Positions 1-8,606 of a stretch of DNA of 64,000 bases are shown in pieces. The first letter of the stretch is position 1. Each line of letters opens with the position of its first letter. The notes under the pieces were generated by a model. That model made no database searches, was not told the origin of the DNA, and saw nothing but the letters and a program-made list of their open reading frames with translations. The stretch is from an uncultured Ignavibacteriota bacterium (GTDB lineage: Bacteria; Bacteroidota; Ignavibacteria; UBA10030; UBA8401). Where the stretch lies: contig CAISDA010000040.1 in the NCBI GenBank assembly GCA_903884005.1, positions 127,539 to 191,538 of the forward strand, in the 5' to 3' direction. The translations under genes and the position numbers were made by a program.

Positions 1-21
1 GTTATTCAATTGAATTGATGC

Positions 22-1455
22 TTACCCGACGCTGCCTTCAAGCGACACCCCGAGCAGCTTCTGAGCTTCCACGGCAAATTCCATGGGCAAATTTTTAAAT
101 ACCGCTTTTGCAAATCCGTTGACGATCATCGATATGGCGTTCTCACCGGTGATGCCGCGCTGCTTGCAATAGAACAATTGGTCCTCGCCGATCTTTGATG
201 TGGACGCTTCATGCTCAACGCTGGACGAGGTGTTCTTCACTTCGATGTAGGGAAACGTGTTGGCGCTGCATTGATTGCCAAGCAGCATCGAATCGCATTG
301 CGTATAATTCCGTGCATTGACCGCCTTCGGGCCGACCTTCACCAGTCCGCGGTACGTGTTCTGCCCGTGACCGGCTGAGATCCCCTTCGAGATGATCGTG
401 CTCTTTGTGTTCTTTCCGATGTGTATCATCTTCGTGCCGGTGTCGGCCTGCTGACGATTGTTCACGACCGCAACCGAATAAAATTCGCCGACGGAGTTGT
501 CGCCCAGCAGGATCACCGAAGGATATTTCCACGTGATGGAAGAGCCGGTCTCAACTTGCGTCCACGAGATCTTGGCATTCTCTCCCGCGCAGATGCCGCG
601 CTTGGTGACGAAATTGTAAATGCCGCCCTTGCCATTCTTGTCGCCCGCATACCAATTCTGCACGGTGGAATATTTGATCTCGGCATTGGCCGCGGCGACC
701 AATTCGACGACTGCGGCATGCAGCTGGTTCTCGTCGCGCATCGGCGCCGTGCAGCCCTCCAGATAACTCACATACGCGCCTTCTTCGGCAACGATCAGTG
801 TGCGTTCGAACTGCCCGGTATTCAATGCGTTGATCCGGAAATACGTGGAGAGTTCCATTGGGCATCGGACGCCCTTCGGAATATAGCAGAACGACCCATC
901 GCTGAAGACCGCGGAATTCAACGCGGCAAAATAATTGTCCGTTGACGGGACGACCGATCCGAGGTACTTTTTGATCAGCTCCGGATGCTCCCTGACCGCT
1001 TCAGAGAACGAGCAGAAGATGATCCCCATTTTCGAGAGCGACTCCTTGAACGTTGTCGCTACCGAGACGCTGTCGAAGACCGCATCCACCGCGACGCCGC
1101 TCATCCGTTTCTGCTCGGTGAGGGAGATGCCAAGTTTCTCGTACGTCTCTCTCAGTTTCGGGTCGACTTCATCGAGACTCGTAAGCGTTGAAGGACTTTT
1201 CGGCGCGGAATAATACACCATCGACTGATAATCGATCGGAGGATATGTCACATTTTCCCACGACGGCTCTTTCATTGTGAGCCAGTGCCGGTACGCCTTC
1301 AAGCGCCACTCGAGCATGAACGGTGGCTCCTGTTTTTTTCGGGAGATCAGACGGACGACATCTTCGCTCAATCCCGCAGGAATGGCATCCGATTCTATGT
1401 CTGTCACGAATCCGTATTTGTATTCTTTGTTGACCAACTCTTCCATCTCTTGCAT
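22..1455 (-). CDS. sufB: Fe-S cluster assembly scaffold SufB
   Basis: SufB is the scaffold subunit of the SUF (SufBC2D) complex, on which iron-sulfur clusters are built in the cytosol. The protein has the family N-terminus ([19 protein letters not shown]), the [13 protein letters not shown] stretch and the [14 protein letters not shown] motif holding the conserved scaffold cysteine, and ends in the usual beta-helix C-terminus. The reading frame is open up to a GTG at 1494, but the ATG at 1455 ([12 protein letters not shown]) matches the family start and has AAGGCGG just upstream, giving 477 residues, a normal SufB length. It is the last gene of the SUF operon visible here; sufC and sufD probably lie beyond the left edge. 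Identification is very secure, the exact start fairly secure. Confidence 0.96.
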   Translation of the reverse strand: MQEMEELVNKEYKYGFVTDIESDAIPAGLSEDVVRLISRKKQEPPFMLEWRLKAYRHWLTMKEPSWENVTYPPIDYQSMVYYSAPKSPSTLTSLDEVDPKLRETYEKLGISLTEQKRMSGVAVDAVFDSVSVATTFKESLSKMGIIFCSFSEAVREHPELIKKYLGSVVPSTDNYFAALNSAVFSDGSFCYIPKGVRCPMELSTYFRINALNTGQFERTLIVAEEGAYVSYLEGCTAPMRDENQLHAAVVELVAAANAEIKYSTVQNWYAGDKNGKGGIYNFVTKRGICAGENAKISWTQVETGSSITWKYPSVILLGDNSVGEFYSVAVVNNRQQADTGTKMIHIGKNTKSTIISKGISAGHGQNTYRGLVKVGPKAVNARNYTQCDSMLLGNQCSANTFPYIEVKNTSSSVEHEASTSKIGEDQLFYCKQRGITGENAISMIVNGFAKAVFKNLPMEFAVEAQKLLGVSLEGSVG

Positions 1456-1554
1456 AATGCCGCCTTCAATTGCTGTTTCGTAATGGTGCCTCACTGAGCG
1501 CTAGAGTTCATGTCATTCTGAGTTCATGTCACTCGGAGGTATCGGCTTGTTTTT

Positions 1555-1932
1555 TTAGACGCGGAACGAACTGCCGCAGCTGCAGCTCTTCGTTGCCTGC
1601 GGATTGTTGAAAACGAATCCGCGTCCGCTCAGTCCGTCGCTGAAATCAAGCGTGATTCCGGACAGATAGAACATGCTCTTCTGATCGATGAAGACGGTGA
1701 CGCCGTTCTTCTCGAGCACAATGTCCTTCTCCGTCGATTTTTCGTCGAAAGCGAGCACATAGGTCAATCCGGAACATCCGCCGCCCTTCACTCCAAGGCG
1801 CAATCCGTGCTCTGCGGGAATCTTGTTTTCAGTCTTTATTCTGCGCACCTCGGCGGCGGCTTTTTCCGTCAGCGTGATATCATCCTCGATCACCGGGGTT
1901 TGCTGTAGTTCAATTGGGTTCATGGTCGACAT
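1555..1932 (-). CDS. A-type Fe-S carrier (SufA/IscA/HesB family)
   Basis: A-type carriers receive Fe-S clusters from the scaffold and deliver them to apo-proteins. The 125-residue product has the three family cysteines: one in VKGGGCSGLTYVL and two in the C-terminal CSCGSSF. The frame is open further upstream, but the ATG at 1932 (MSTMNPIELQQ) has a strong AAGGAGA ribosome-binding site, and an upstream start would run into the preceding gene. It lies between the 100-aa SUF orphan and sufB. It could be called sufA, iscA or erpA; sequence alone does not separate these, so no symbol is given. Confidence 0.93.
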   Translation of the reverse strand: MSTMNPIELQQTPVIEDDITLTEKAAAEVRRIKTENKIPAEHGLRLGVKGGGCSGLTYVLAFDEKSTEKDIVLEKNGVTVFIDQKSMFYLSGITLDFSDGLSGRGFVFNNPQATKSCSCGSSFRV

Positions 1933-1958
1933 TCGGTCTCCTTGCGTATTGTTGATGC

Positions 1959-2261
1959 TTATTTTTGTATGGGTGCTTGAACAACTTTGGGCGTTGTAAA
2001 TTCTGGATAAATTACCACCCATCCCTGGGCATTGACGCGTCGCAGAATGTTTCGTTTCTCAAAATTGGTGATGACTTCGTGCGTGATCGCTTCGGCCTTC
2101 GTTATGCCGACATTCACATTCCGTTTTGCAAGATATTCGGTCACGCCGTATGTGAGATCCCGGTAGAAGACGTTCGACATGTGGAATACTGAATATTTCG
2201 ACCGTAAATAATTGAGAAATTCGATGGGACTGTTGGTGATGATCTGAACATGGGAAATCAT
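1959..2261 (-). CDS. Hypothetical protein encoded inside the SUF operon
   Basis: This 100-aa product is not a family I recognise. It has no cysteine, signal peptide or membrane segment. It begins MISHVQIITNSPIEF, and its middle (TKAEAITHEVITNFEKRNIL followed by RRVNAQGWVVIYPEF) has helix-helix-strand periodicity that could form a small helical or winged-helix domain; that is a guess. Its ATG overlaps the cysteine desulfurase stop (ATGA) and is preceded by GGAGG, so it is translationally coupled to the desulfurase. Being sandwiched between desulfurase and A-type carrier suggests an accessory role in Fe-S assembly, for example a desulfurase partner like SufE/IscX, but it has no sulfur-accepting cysteine. 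Confidence 0.8.
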   Translation of the reverse strand: MISHVQIITNSPIEFLNYLRSKYSVFHMSNVFYRDLTYGVTEYLAKRNVNVGITKAEAITHEVITNFEKRNILRRVNAQGWVVIYPEFTTPKVVQAPIQK

Positions 2262-3469
2262 GATACCTCCGTTGCTGATGGTTGATGCTGCGATAGTGAT
2301 CGGTAAGAGTGTATGAATTCAGTGAAGCGCGCGCCTGTATAGGCGATCTCGGCCTCGGTGGTAAATCTTCCCAGGCCGAAGCGCACCGTCGATGCCGCCT
2401 GTTCCCTGCCGATGCCGATGGCCTGAAGCACATGGGAGTATTGTTCCGCTGCCGCGTCTTCAAAGGCACAGGCTGAGCCGGCCGACACGGCGATCTCGCG
2501 TATGTCGGCGAGCGCGTCTTTCACTACGACGCCGTGAAAAGATACATTGAGATTGTTCGGGAGCCTGGCGGACTCGTCTCCGTTGATGCTCGTCTGACCT
2601 GCTGCTGACAACATCATTTGCAGCCGGTCGCGTAGCACGGCGATCCTCCGCTGCTCCTCCTCACCCAGCCGCATGGCCAGCGCCGCTGCCTCCGCGAAGC
2701 CGACGATGCCGGGAACGTTGAGTGTGCCGGAGCGCAATCCGAATTCCTGTCCGCCGCCGTCCATCTGAGTAATGAGCCGCACACCGTTCTGTTTCCTGCG
2801 CACGAATAATCCGCCGATGCCTTTGGGACCGTAGACTTTATGCGCAGAGATCGACATCACATCGATGTTCATCTCCTGCACATCGATCGCGATCTTGCCG
2901 TATGCCTGCGATGCGTCCGTATGGAAAAGAATGCCGCGCTCGCGGCAGATCGCTCCGATGGCAGCAATGGGGGCAATCGTGCCGATCTCGTTGTTTGCCA
3001 TCATTACCGAGACCAGGATCGTGCCCGGCGTGATGGTTCGTTCAAGTTCGTCAAGATCGATCTGTCCCCGATTGTCGACGCCCAGCACTGAAACACGAAA
3101 GCCGCAGGTTTCAAGAGTGCTGCACACATCCAGGACAGAGCGGTGCTCCGTTGCGCACGTCACGATATGTCGACCTTTGTCCTTGTATGCCTCGGCTATG
3201 CCTTTCAGTGCCAGATTGTTCGACTCTGTCGCGCTTGCAGTGAATACGATCTCCTTGCTTTCGGCGTTGACCGACCCGGCGATAATGCCGCGCGCGCGCT
3301 CGGACGATTCTTTCGCATGCCATCCCAACCGGTGCTCCCCGCTGGATGCGTTCCCGTAATGGTCTGTAAAGTACGGAAGCATCGCCTCGACAACCCTCGG
3401 ATCGACTCGCGTGGTAGAGTGATTGTCGAGATAGATCGGGAACCGTATGTCGTTCGTAACGTTCGTCAT
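2258..3469 (-). CDS. Cysteine desulfurase (IscS/NifS class V aminotransferase)
   Basis: A PLP enzyme that takes sulfur from cysteine as a persulfide and feeds it to the SUF scaffold. The 403-aa protein starts with the group I signature YLDNHSTTRVDP, carries the PLP lysine in SISAHKVYGPKG, a histidine in CATEHRSVLD, and a likely catalytic cysteine near residue 334 in SAGSACAFED. The loop resembles IscS/NifS rather than the short SufS loop. It follows the Rrf2 regulator by 10 nt and overlaps the 100-aa orphan by 4 nt, so it is in the same operon. Alternatives such as SufS or CsdA are less likely from the N-terminal motif. Confidence 0.95.
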   Translation of the reverse strand: MTNVTNDIRFPIYLDNHSTTRVDPRVVEAMLPYFTDHYGNASSGEHRLGWHAKESSERARGIIAGSVNAESKEIVFTASATESNNLALKGIAEAYKDKGRHIVTCATEHRSVLDVCSTLETCGFRVSVLGVDNRGQIDLDELERTITPGTILVSVMMANNEIGTIAPIAAIGAICRERGILFHTDASQAYGKIAIDVQEMNIDVMSISAHKVYGPKGIGGLFVRRKQNGVRLITQMDGGGQEFGLRSGTLNVPGIVGFAEAAALAMRLGEEEQRRIAVLRDRLQMMLSAAGQTSINGDESARLPNNLNVSFHGVVVKDALADIREIAVSAGSACAFEDAAAEQYSHVLQAIGIGREQAASTVRFGLGRFTTEAEIAYTGARFTEFIHSYRSLSQHQPSATEVS

Positions 3470-3479
3470 TGTGCGGCAC

Positions 3480-3881
3480 TCATACGATTTCTGATACTTT
3501 CATGGTATTGAACACCTGATGAAGATTGTGCTGTATCTTTCCGAGCGGATTCTTGATCGTGCAGTTGTCATAGATCGAACAGATGGCATCGTTGGCTGTC
3601 AGGCATTGCACGATGCCTTCCGAGGATGTACCCTCGATCGCATTGATGACATTGGTAATGGAGATGTCGGCTGCACGCCGTGCAAGCGTGTATCCTCCGT
3701 TCACCCCCTGCTGCGACACGATGAGGCCAGCCTTGGCAAGCTTTTGCAGAACCTTCGCCACCAGGCCGTGCGATATTCCATAACGGTCTGAAATTTCCTT
3801 CGCCGACGATACAGACTGGGCCGCGGCAATATGCCTCATGGCGATGAGGCCGTATTCGACTTTTTTTGATAATTTCAGCAT
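3480..3881 (-). CDS. Rrf2-family Fe-S-responsive transcriptional regulator (IscR-like)
   Basis: A 133-aa winged-helix regulator that by family would control the SUF operon in response to Fe-S status. The N-terminus (MLKLSKKVEYGLIAMRHIA) and the wing NGGYTLARRA are typical of Rrf2 proteins. Three cysteines at 93, 101 and 107 (spacing C-x7-C-x5-C) sit where IscR binds its [2Fe-2S] cluster, which uses C-x5-C-x5-C. It is the first gene of the SUF operon and lies 10 bp upstream of the desulfurase. A perfect 8-bp-arm dyad lies just before its start codon, consistent with autoregulation. Whether it is a true IscR or a SufR-like functional analogue cannot be decided here. Confidence 0.92.
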   Translation of the reverse strand: MLKLSKKVEYGLIAMRHIAAAQSVSSAKEISDRYGISHGLVAKVLQKLAKAGLIVSQQGVNGGYTLARRAADISITNVINAIEGTSSEGIVQCLTANDAICSIYDNCTIKNPLGKIQHNLHQVFNTMKVSEIV

Positions 3882-3890
3882 TGGTATCTC

Positions 3891-3911
3891 GGACTAAATA
3901 GGTCCTATTTA
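3891..3911. promoter_or_regulatory. Dyad operator upstream of the Rrf2-SUF operon
   Basis: The sequence TAAATAGG-T-CCTATTTA (3895-3911) is a perfect inverted repeat with 8-bp arms. It overlaps a second, shorter dyad, GGAC-TAAATAG-GTCC (3891-3905). It lies 10-30 bp before the ATG of the Rrf2 gene. A possible minus-strand promoter (TTCTGT, 17 bp, TATTTT) lies just upstream, which would put the dyad in the early transcribed region. Rrf2 regulators bind AT-centred dyads of this size, so autoregulation is a reasonable inference. Confidence 0.6.
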
Positions 3912-4234
3912 CGGGTAAAAAAAATATTTGCTTTGATACTCTAACAGAACACTGCTCGAATTAGTTTCACAGAAATGAATATATTTTCCACAACAAGGAG
4001 CCAGTCTCTGAGCGGCGCGCACCGGAGTATTTCTTTTTCCGTTCATTTAAACGTACGAATTATTTCAATATATTCAAAATTTATTTTCTGCACGCACCGA
4101 TCAATTCCATGGATTCCGGCCGAATCCGCCCCTCCATTGCATTCGAGCGATAATTTGGCTATTTTATTCATAAAAATTCACATTGCCTTCCTCCACACAT
4201 ACTACATTCGTACAACAATATTAAGAAAACTATT
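3912..4234. other. Divergent intergenic region between SUF operon and hbd-ackA
   Basis: The longest gene-free stretch of the window (353 bp counting the operator). It is AT-rich near both genes and must hold the divergent promoters of the Rrf2-SUF operon (minus) and the dehydrogenase gene (plus). Apart from the dyad next to the Rrf2 gene I see no hairpin, RNA gene or convincing small gene. A plus-strand frame through it lacks a ribosome site and runs out of frame into the dehydrogenase gene. Confidence 0.5.
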
Positions 4235-5176
4235 ATGGCTGAATCACAACCTATGCATAGGATCGAAGATATACTCAGCGACATGCAATTTGCAAAACCT
4301 GTTTCCAATGAGGTCAATTCCATCGCTGTCATTGGCTTCGGCATCATGGGACAGGGAATTGCCCAAACAATTGCAGCCGCCGGCATCGAAGTCACGGCGA
4401 TCGAAAAGACACCCGAACGTCTCGCACTCATGTACCAGTCTCTGGAAGAACAGATGGACCGTGAGATCATGCGCTGGACGATGACCAAAAGTGAAAAGCG
4501 TGCCATTCTCTCGCGCATTCACGGCACCTCTGACTTTGGAAAGGTAAAGGAATGCGAGATCGTCATTGAAGCGGTGGATGAGAGCTTTGAAATGAAAAAA
4601 AATATATTTGTCGAACTTGACAGTCTCTGTCCGCCCTCCACAATTTTCATTTCGAACACCTCCACCCTGAGTCTCTCGAAGCTCGCCGCGGCAACCTCGC
4701 GTCCCGAAAAAGTCGTCGGCATGCATTTTCTGAATCCCGTTCCCAAGGTGCCGCTGGTCGAGATCGTGCGCGGCATGCAGACGTCCGACGAAGCCTTCAT
4801 GCACGTGAAGCGCCTTGCTGAACGGCTCGGCAAAACGGCGATCGAGGTGTTCGAATATCCCGGATTCGTGACGACGCGTGTGATCCTGCCGCTGATCAAC
4901 GAGGCCATCCATGTGCTCATGGAAGGCGTTGCCACCGCCGACGGCATCGATACCGCAATGAAACTCGGATATCATTTTCAATACGGTCCGTTGGAACTCG
5001 CAGACAGCATGGGGCTCAACGAAGTCCTTGCGTGGATGGAATCGCTCTTTCACGAATTGGGTGATGCGAAATATCGTCCCTGCCCTCTCCTGCGGCGCAT
5101 GGTGCGCGAAGGAAAACTCGGACGCAAGAGCGGCGAAGGATTTTTTAAGTATGATGAATCGGGAAAGAAATCATGA
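4235..5176 (+). CDS. 3-hydroxyacyl-CoA (3-hydroxybutyryl-CoA) dehydrogenase
   Basis: An NAD-dependent enzyme oxidising 3-hydroxyacyl-CoA to 3-ketoacyl-CoA in beta-oxidation or butyryl-CoA metabolism. The 313-aa protein has the Rossmann motif VIGFGIMGQGIAQ (residues about 32-44), the catalytic histidine in VVGMHFLNPVP, and the C-terminal domain ending GRKSGEGFFKYD. It is the short monofunctional form, not fused to an enoyl-CoA hydratase. About 27 residues precede the Rossmann fold, longer than in classic Hbd, so the true start could be a later Met (residue 7 or 17). Its stop overlaps the ackA start (ATGA), implying translational coupling. The physiological substrate is unknown. Confidence 0.93.
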   Translation: MAESQPMHRIEDILSDMQFAKPVSNEVNSIAVIGFGIMGQGIAQTIAAAGIEVTAIEKTPERLALMYQSLEEQMDREIMRWTMTKSEKRAILSRIHGTSDFGKVKECEIVIEAVDESFEMKKNIFVELDSLCPPSTIFISNTSTLSLSKLAAATSRPEKVVGMHFLNPVPKVPLVEIVRGMQTSDEAFMHVKRLAERLGKTAIEVFEYPGFVTTRVILPLINEAIHVLMEGVATADGIDTAMKLGYHFQYGPLELADSMGLNEVLAWMESLFHELGDAKYRPCPLLRRMVREGKLGRKSGEGFFKYDESGKKS

Positions 5177-6375
5177 AAATACTGGTCTTGAATTGCGGAA
5201 GTTCCTCTGTAAAGTACCAATTGATCGATGTCGATTCAAAAGTCGCCCTCACCAAAGGAAGCATCGAACGGATCGGCATGGCCGACGCGGTGTTGACGAA
5301 CCAGCGCTCGGACGGTGACGAAATTAAAATCACGGGAGACATTCTCGAGCACACGACGGCGATCGAATACATCCTTGCCGTGCTGCTGAGCAAAAACCAC
5401 GGCGTCATCAAGGACAAGAACGAGATCGATGCGATCGGCCATCGCGTCGTCCACGGCGCCGAACGTTTCACCGATTCGGTGCTCATCGAAGATGACGTGC
5501 TCAAAGGTATACGGGACAGTTTCGACATCGCTCCGCTGCACAATCCGCACAACCTGCGCGGCATCCTTGCCTGCCAGGTGAATCTTCCCAATATCCCGCA
5601 AGTGGGTGTGTTCGACACGGCATTTCATCACAACATGCCGCCGCGGGCGTACCTCTACGGCATTCCATACTCGCTCTACACGCAATACAAGATCCGGCGA
5701 TACGGGTTCCACGGCACCAGCCATAAGTTCGTCTCGCAGCGGCTGGCGGCACTGCAGCGCAAGAACATCGAGGACCTGAAGATCATCACCTGCCATCTCG
5801 GCAACGGTTGCAGCATGGCGGCTGTGGACAAGGGAGTGTCCGTCGATACCACCATGGGCTTCACCCCCCTCGAAGGGCTCCTCATGGGCACACGCTCAGG
5901 CGATATGGACCCGTCTGTGATCCTCTACATCAGCGGCAAGGAGGAATTGACCTATGCCGAGGCCAACACGCTCTTGAACAAGCACAGCGGCCTGCAGGGC
6001 ATTTCGGGCGTCAGCAGCGACATGCGTGAGATCGAAATGGAAATGAAGACAGGAAACAAACGCGCCAGGCTGGCATTCGACGTCTTCGTCTACCGCATCA
6101 AAAAATACATCGGCGCCTACACCGCGGCCATGGGCGGCCTCGACGCCGTCGTGTTCACCGGCGGTATTGGCGAGAACAGCATGGAGATCCGCAATGCCGT
6201 CTGCAAGGACATGGAATACTTCGGCATCGAGATCGACGACGACCGGAACACGTCGAAAGACAAGGAAAAGCCAATACATAAGGACTCTGCTCGCACCAAG
6301 GTCTACGTCATTCCCACCAACGAAGAGCTCATGATCGCCATCGAAACGGAAATGGTTGTCAGGGGAAAAGGATAG
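5173..6375 (+). CDS. ackA: Acetate kinase
   Basis: Interconverts acetyl phosphate plus ADP and acetate plus ATP, giving substrate-level ATP or activating acetate. The 400-aa length is standard. Visible motifs are the N-terminal NCGSSSVKYQLID, GFHGTSHKFVSQR, the phosphate-binding HLGNGCSMAAVDKG, and GGIGENS near the C-terminus. It is coupled by ATGA to the acyl-CoA dehydrogenase gene and followed by a strong hairpin terminator. No phosphotransacetylase gene is adjacent. Confidence 0.97.
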   Translation: MKILVLNCGSSSVKYQLIDVDSKVALTKGSIERIGMADAVLTNQRSDGDEIKITGDILEHTTAIEYILAVLLSKNHGVIKDKNEIDAIGHRVVHGAERFTDSVLIEDDVLKGIRDSFDIAPLHNPHNLRGILACQVNLPNIPQVGVFDTAFHHNMPPRAYLYGIPYSLYTQYKIRRYGFHGTSHKFVSQRLAALQRKNIEDLKIITCHLGNGCSMAAVDKGVSVDTTMGFTPLEGLLMGTRSGDMDPSVILYISGKEELTYAEANTLLNKHSGLQGISGVSSDMREIEMEMKTGNKRARLAFDVFVYRIKKYIGAYTAAMGGLDAVVFTGGIGENSMEIRNAVCKDMEYFGIEIDDDRNTSKDKEKPIHKDSARTKVYVIPTNEELMIAIETEMVVRGKG

Positions 6376-6405
6376 GAACAGTGTACTCTGCACGTGCAAA
6401 GTGGA

Positions 6406-6449
6406 GAAGCCCGTCAGTTCGCTATTGAACATGACGGGCTTCTTTTTTT
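6406..6449 (+). terminator. Intrinsic terminator after ackA
   Basis: An 11-bp perfect stem (GAAGCCCGTCA at 6406-6416 pairing with 6432-6442), with an inner GTTC/GAAC extension, is followed by seven T. It lies 30 bp after the ackA stop and ends the plus-strand hbd-ackA unit before the converging minus-strand gene. No T-run follows on the minus strand, so it acts mainly on plus. Confidence 0.9.
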
Positions 6450-6469
6450 CCTCACGGCAGAGAGTACGG

Positions 6470-7492
6470 TCAATAGATCTTCGACCACTCGTATTTTTTC
6501 CGTGTCTTCCAGTTGGAATTATGATAGACGTAACTGAAGATCAGCGGCACCACTGTAGTGGCTTCGGCGAAGACCATTTGTTCGAAGGTCGTATCGACCT
6601 TGCCCCAGGAACTGGCTTCTTTCAATGTCGAACTGGAGCACGCGCCGTCTCTCACATCGGCAATGGTGATCTGCACCGCATATTTGTGCATGGGCACTTC
6701 CTTGCCAAGGCATTCGGCGCACACGACGGTATCCTGCGCAAAATTTTTCGGCACGCCTCCGCCGATCATGAACAGGCCCGATGTCTTCGCCGCCATTTTG
6801 ATCTCCGTCAGTTCGAGAAAATCCTTCGCCGAGTCGAGCGTCATGTACGGCTTCCCTTTTTTCCGGTTCTCGTACTGGTGCATCACAAGGCCGAACCCGG
6901 CGCTTGAATCGGAGAATGCGGGACAGAAGATCGGCACGTTGTGTTCGTAGGCGAGCTGCACGAGCGAATCTTTTTTCTTCGAATGCGTGACCAGATATTT
7001 TCCCATCTCGGCTATGAATTCTCGCGAGGAATACGGCCGCGGCTCGAGCGTGTCTGCGATTTTCTTGATCGTGGCGTCGCATGTCTGGAGCTGCCCTTCG
7101 TCGATATAGGTGTCGTAGATCCGGTCAACATAATTGTTGCGCAGCATCGCATCGTCGACGAACGGCGTGCCCTTGTAATGCTTGAAGCCGAGCGCTTCGA
7201 AAAAATCCATGTCCACGATCGAGGCGCCTGTCGCCACGACTGCGTCGATCATGTTGTATTTCACCATGTCTGCATACACATTCATGCAGCCGCCGGCGCT
7301 GGTGCTTCCGGCCAGGGTGAGCATGGTGGTGCATCCTTTTTCGTCAATCATTTTTTTCAGGATGTCTGCGGCACGGGCCGTATCGCGCGAGGAGAACGAC
7401 ATTTCGCGCATGGCGTTGATGATTGGTGTGGAATCGAATTTCGTTGCGTCCACTTGTGTGATCACGTGTTTCAGGAGATCTTTTTTCTTCAT
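6470..7492 (-). CDS. Deoxyhypusine-synthase-like NAD-dependent aminobutyltransferase
   Basis: A 340-aa member of the deoxyhypusine synthase family. The eukaryotic and archaeal enzymes move an aminobutyl group from spermidine to a lysine of eIF5A/aIF5A; bacteria lack that protein, and bacterial homologues are thought to act on small polyamines. The catalytic lysine is retained (near residue 298, in SSWGKV), as are TLAGSTSAGG and the FMIGGGVPKNF glycine motif. The frame is open far upstream, but the ATG at 7492 (MKKKDLLKHVI) has AAGGA before it and matches the family length. It follows hldD by 61 nt and ends the run that starts with Omp85. Substrate unknown. Confidence 0.9.
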   Translation of the reverse strand: MKKKDLLKHVITQVDATKFDSTPIINAMREMSFSSRDTARAADILKKMIDEKGCTTMLTLAGSTSAGGCMNVYADMVKYNMIDAVVATGASIVDMDFFEALGFKHYKGTPFVDDAMLRNNYVDRIYDTYIDEGQLQTCDATIKKIADTLEPRPYSSREFIAEMGKYLVTHSKKKDSLVQLAYEHNVPIFCPAFSDSSAGFGLVMHQYENRKKGKPYMTLDSAKDFLELTEIKMAAKTSGLFMIGGGVPKNFAQDTVVCAECLGKEVPMHKYAVQITIADVRDGACSSSTLKEASSWGKVDTTFEQMVFAEATTVVPLIFSYVYHNSNWKTRKKYEWSKIY

Positions 7493-7553
7493 TGGTGTGT
7501 CCTTTGTAATGAGGTTTTTTTGTTTTCCATACATGTCAGCCGCCATCAGCCGC

Positions 7554-8528
7554 CTACAGATACCGTTCAGACGGATGAAGATAGTTGACCACATAGTCAT
7601 GCACTGATTCTTCGAGGCTTGTAAACTCGTGCGAGAACCCCTTTCCTCGCAATTTTGCCACAGACGCCTCCGTACGATACTGATAGGCGTTCCGGATGTT
7701 CTCGGGCATGTCGATATATTCGATCGCTGCGGGTTTTCCGAGCGCTGCGAAGATCGCGCCGGCCAGGTCGTTCCAGGAGCGCGCACGCCCCGTCCCGAGA
7801 TTATAGATGCCGTTCACTTCTTTGTGTTCCAGCAGCCACCACAGTGTTTCGGTGACGTCTTTGACGTAGATAAAATCGCGCACCTGCTCCCCGTCCTTGT
7901 ATCCGTCCCGGTGCGATTTGAACAAGTTCACTTTCCCGGTCTCCATGATCTGCCTGTATGCTTTAACGACGAGGCTCTTCATCTCCCCCTTGTGGTACTC
8001 GTTGGGGCCGAAGACGTTGAAGAATTTGATGCCTGCGACGAGGTCCATCAATCCGTTGCGCATCGCCCAGAGGTCGAACACCTGTTTCGAAAAGCCGTAC
8101 GGGTTCAGCGGCCGCAGCAGCGGCGTGACGGCGTCGTCATCGGTGAATCCCTGTTCCCCATCGCCATAGGTGGCCGCGCTGCTTGCATAGATGAACCTGG
8201 CGTCGCTCCAGGTCGCATAGTCGGCGAGGCGCTTGGAGTAGTAATAATTGTTTTGCATCAGGTAGTCGACGTTCCGTTCCGTCGTCGACGAGCATGCTCC
8301 GAGATGGATGATGGCGTCGATATCGCCGCGCGGGAACGAGCCTGCGTCGATCCCCTTCATGAATGCATCCTTGTGCATGTAATCGGCGTATTTTTTCCCG
8401 ACGAGGTTCTTCCATTTTTCCGTCGACCCGAGGTTATCCACAACAAGAATATCGTCCCGCCCGTGTTCATTGAGCTTCGCGATCATTGCGCTTCCGATAA
8501 ACCCCGCACCGCCTGTCACTACGATCAT
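7554..8528 (-). CDS. hldD: ADP-L-glycero-D-manno-heptose 6-epimerase
   Basis: Last step of ADP-heptose synthesis for the LPS inner core. The 324-aa extended SDR protein starts with the nucleotide-binding MIVVTGGAGFIGSAM, has YASSAATYGDG with the catalytic serine region, and the YxxxK pair in NPYGFSKQVFD. FFNVFGPNEYHKG and the RDFIYVKDV motif are typical of HldD and separate it from UDP-glucose epimerases. Together with the Omp85 gene in the same run it shows a Gram-negative envelope. No other heptose genes are adjacent. Confidence 0.95.
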   Translation of the reverse strand: MIVVTGGAGFIGSAMIAKLNEHGRDDILVVDNLGSTEKWKNLVGKKYADYMHKDAFMKGIDAGSFPRGDIDAIIHLGACSSTTERNVDYLMQNNYYYSKRLADYATWSDARFIYASSAATYGDGEQGFTDDDAVTPLLRPLNPYGFSKQVFDLWAMRNGLMDLVAGIKFFNVFGPNEYHKGEMKSLVVKAYRQIMETGKVNLFKSHRDGYKDGEQVRDFIYVKDVTETLWWLLEHKEVNGIYNLGTGRARSWNDLAGAIFAALGKPAAIEYIDMPENIRNAYQYRTEASVAKLRGKGFSHEFTSLEESVHDYVVNYLHPSERYL

Positions 8529-8606
8529 AATGTGTCTTTCTTCAATAGATGAAAATGTGTCTGAACTCGTCTTCGATAATTCGCTCGTCCTTCGCGGCGC
8601 AGCATG

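Noticed and set aside
3975-4484. Plus-strand frame overlapping the start of the dehydrogenase gene
   Set aside because: No ribosome site; out of frame with the real gene; Ser/His-rich low-similarity product.
7493-7786. N-terminal extension of the deoxyhypusine-synthase frame
   Set aside because: It overlaps the hldD 3' end and shows no family similarity; the ATG at 7492 has a ribosome site.
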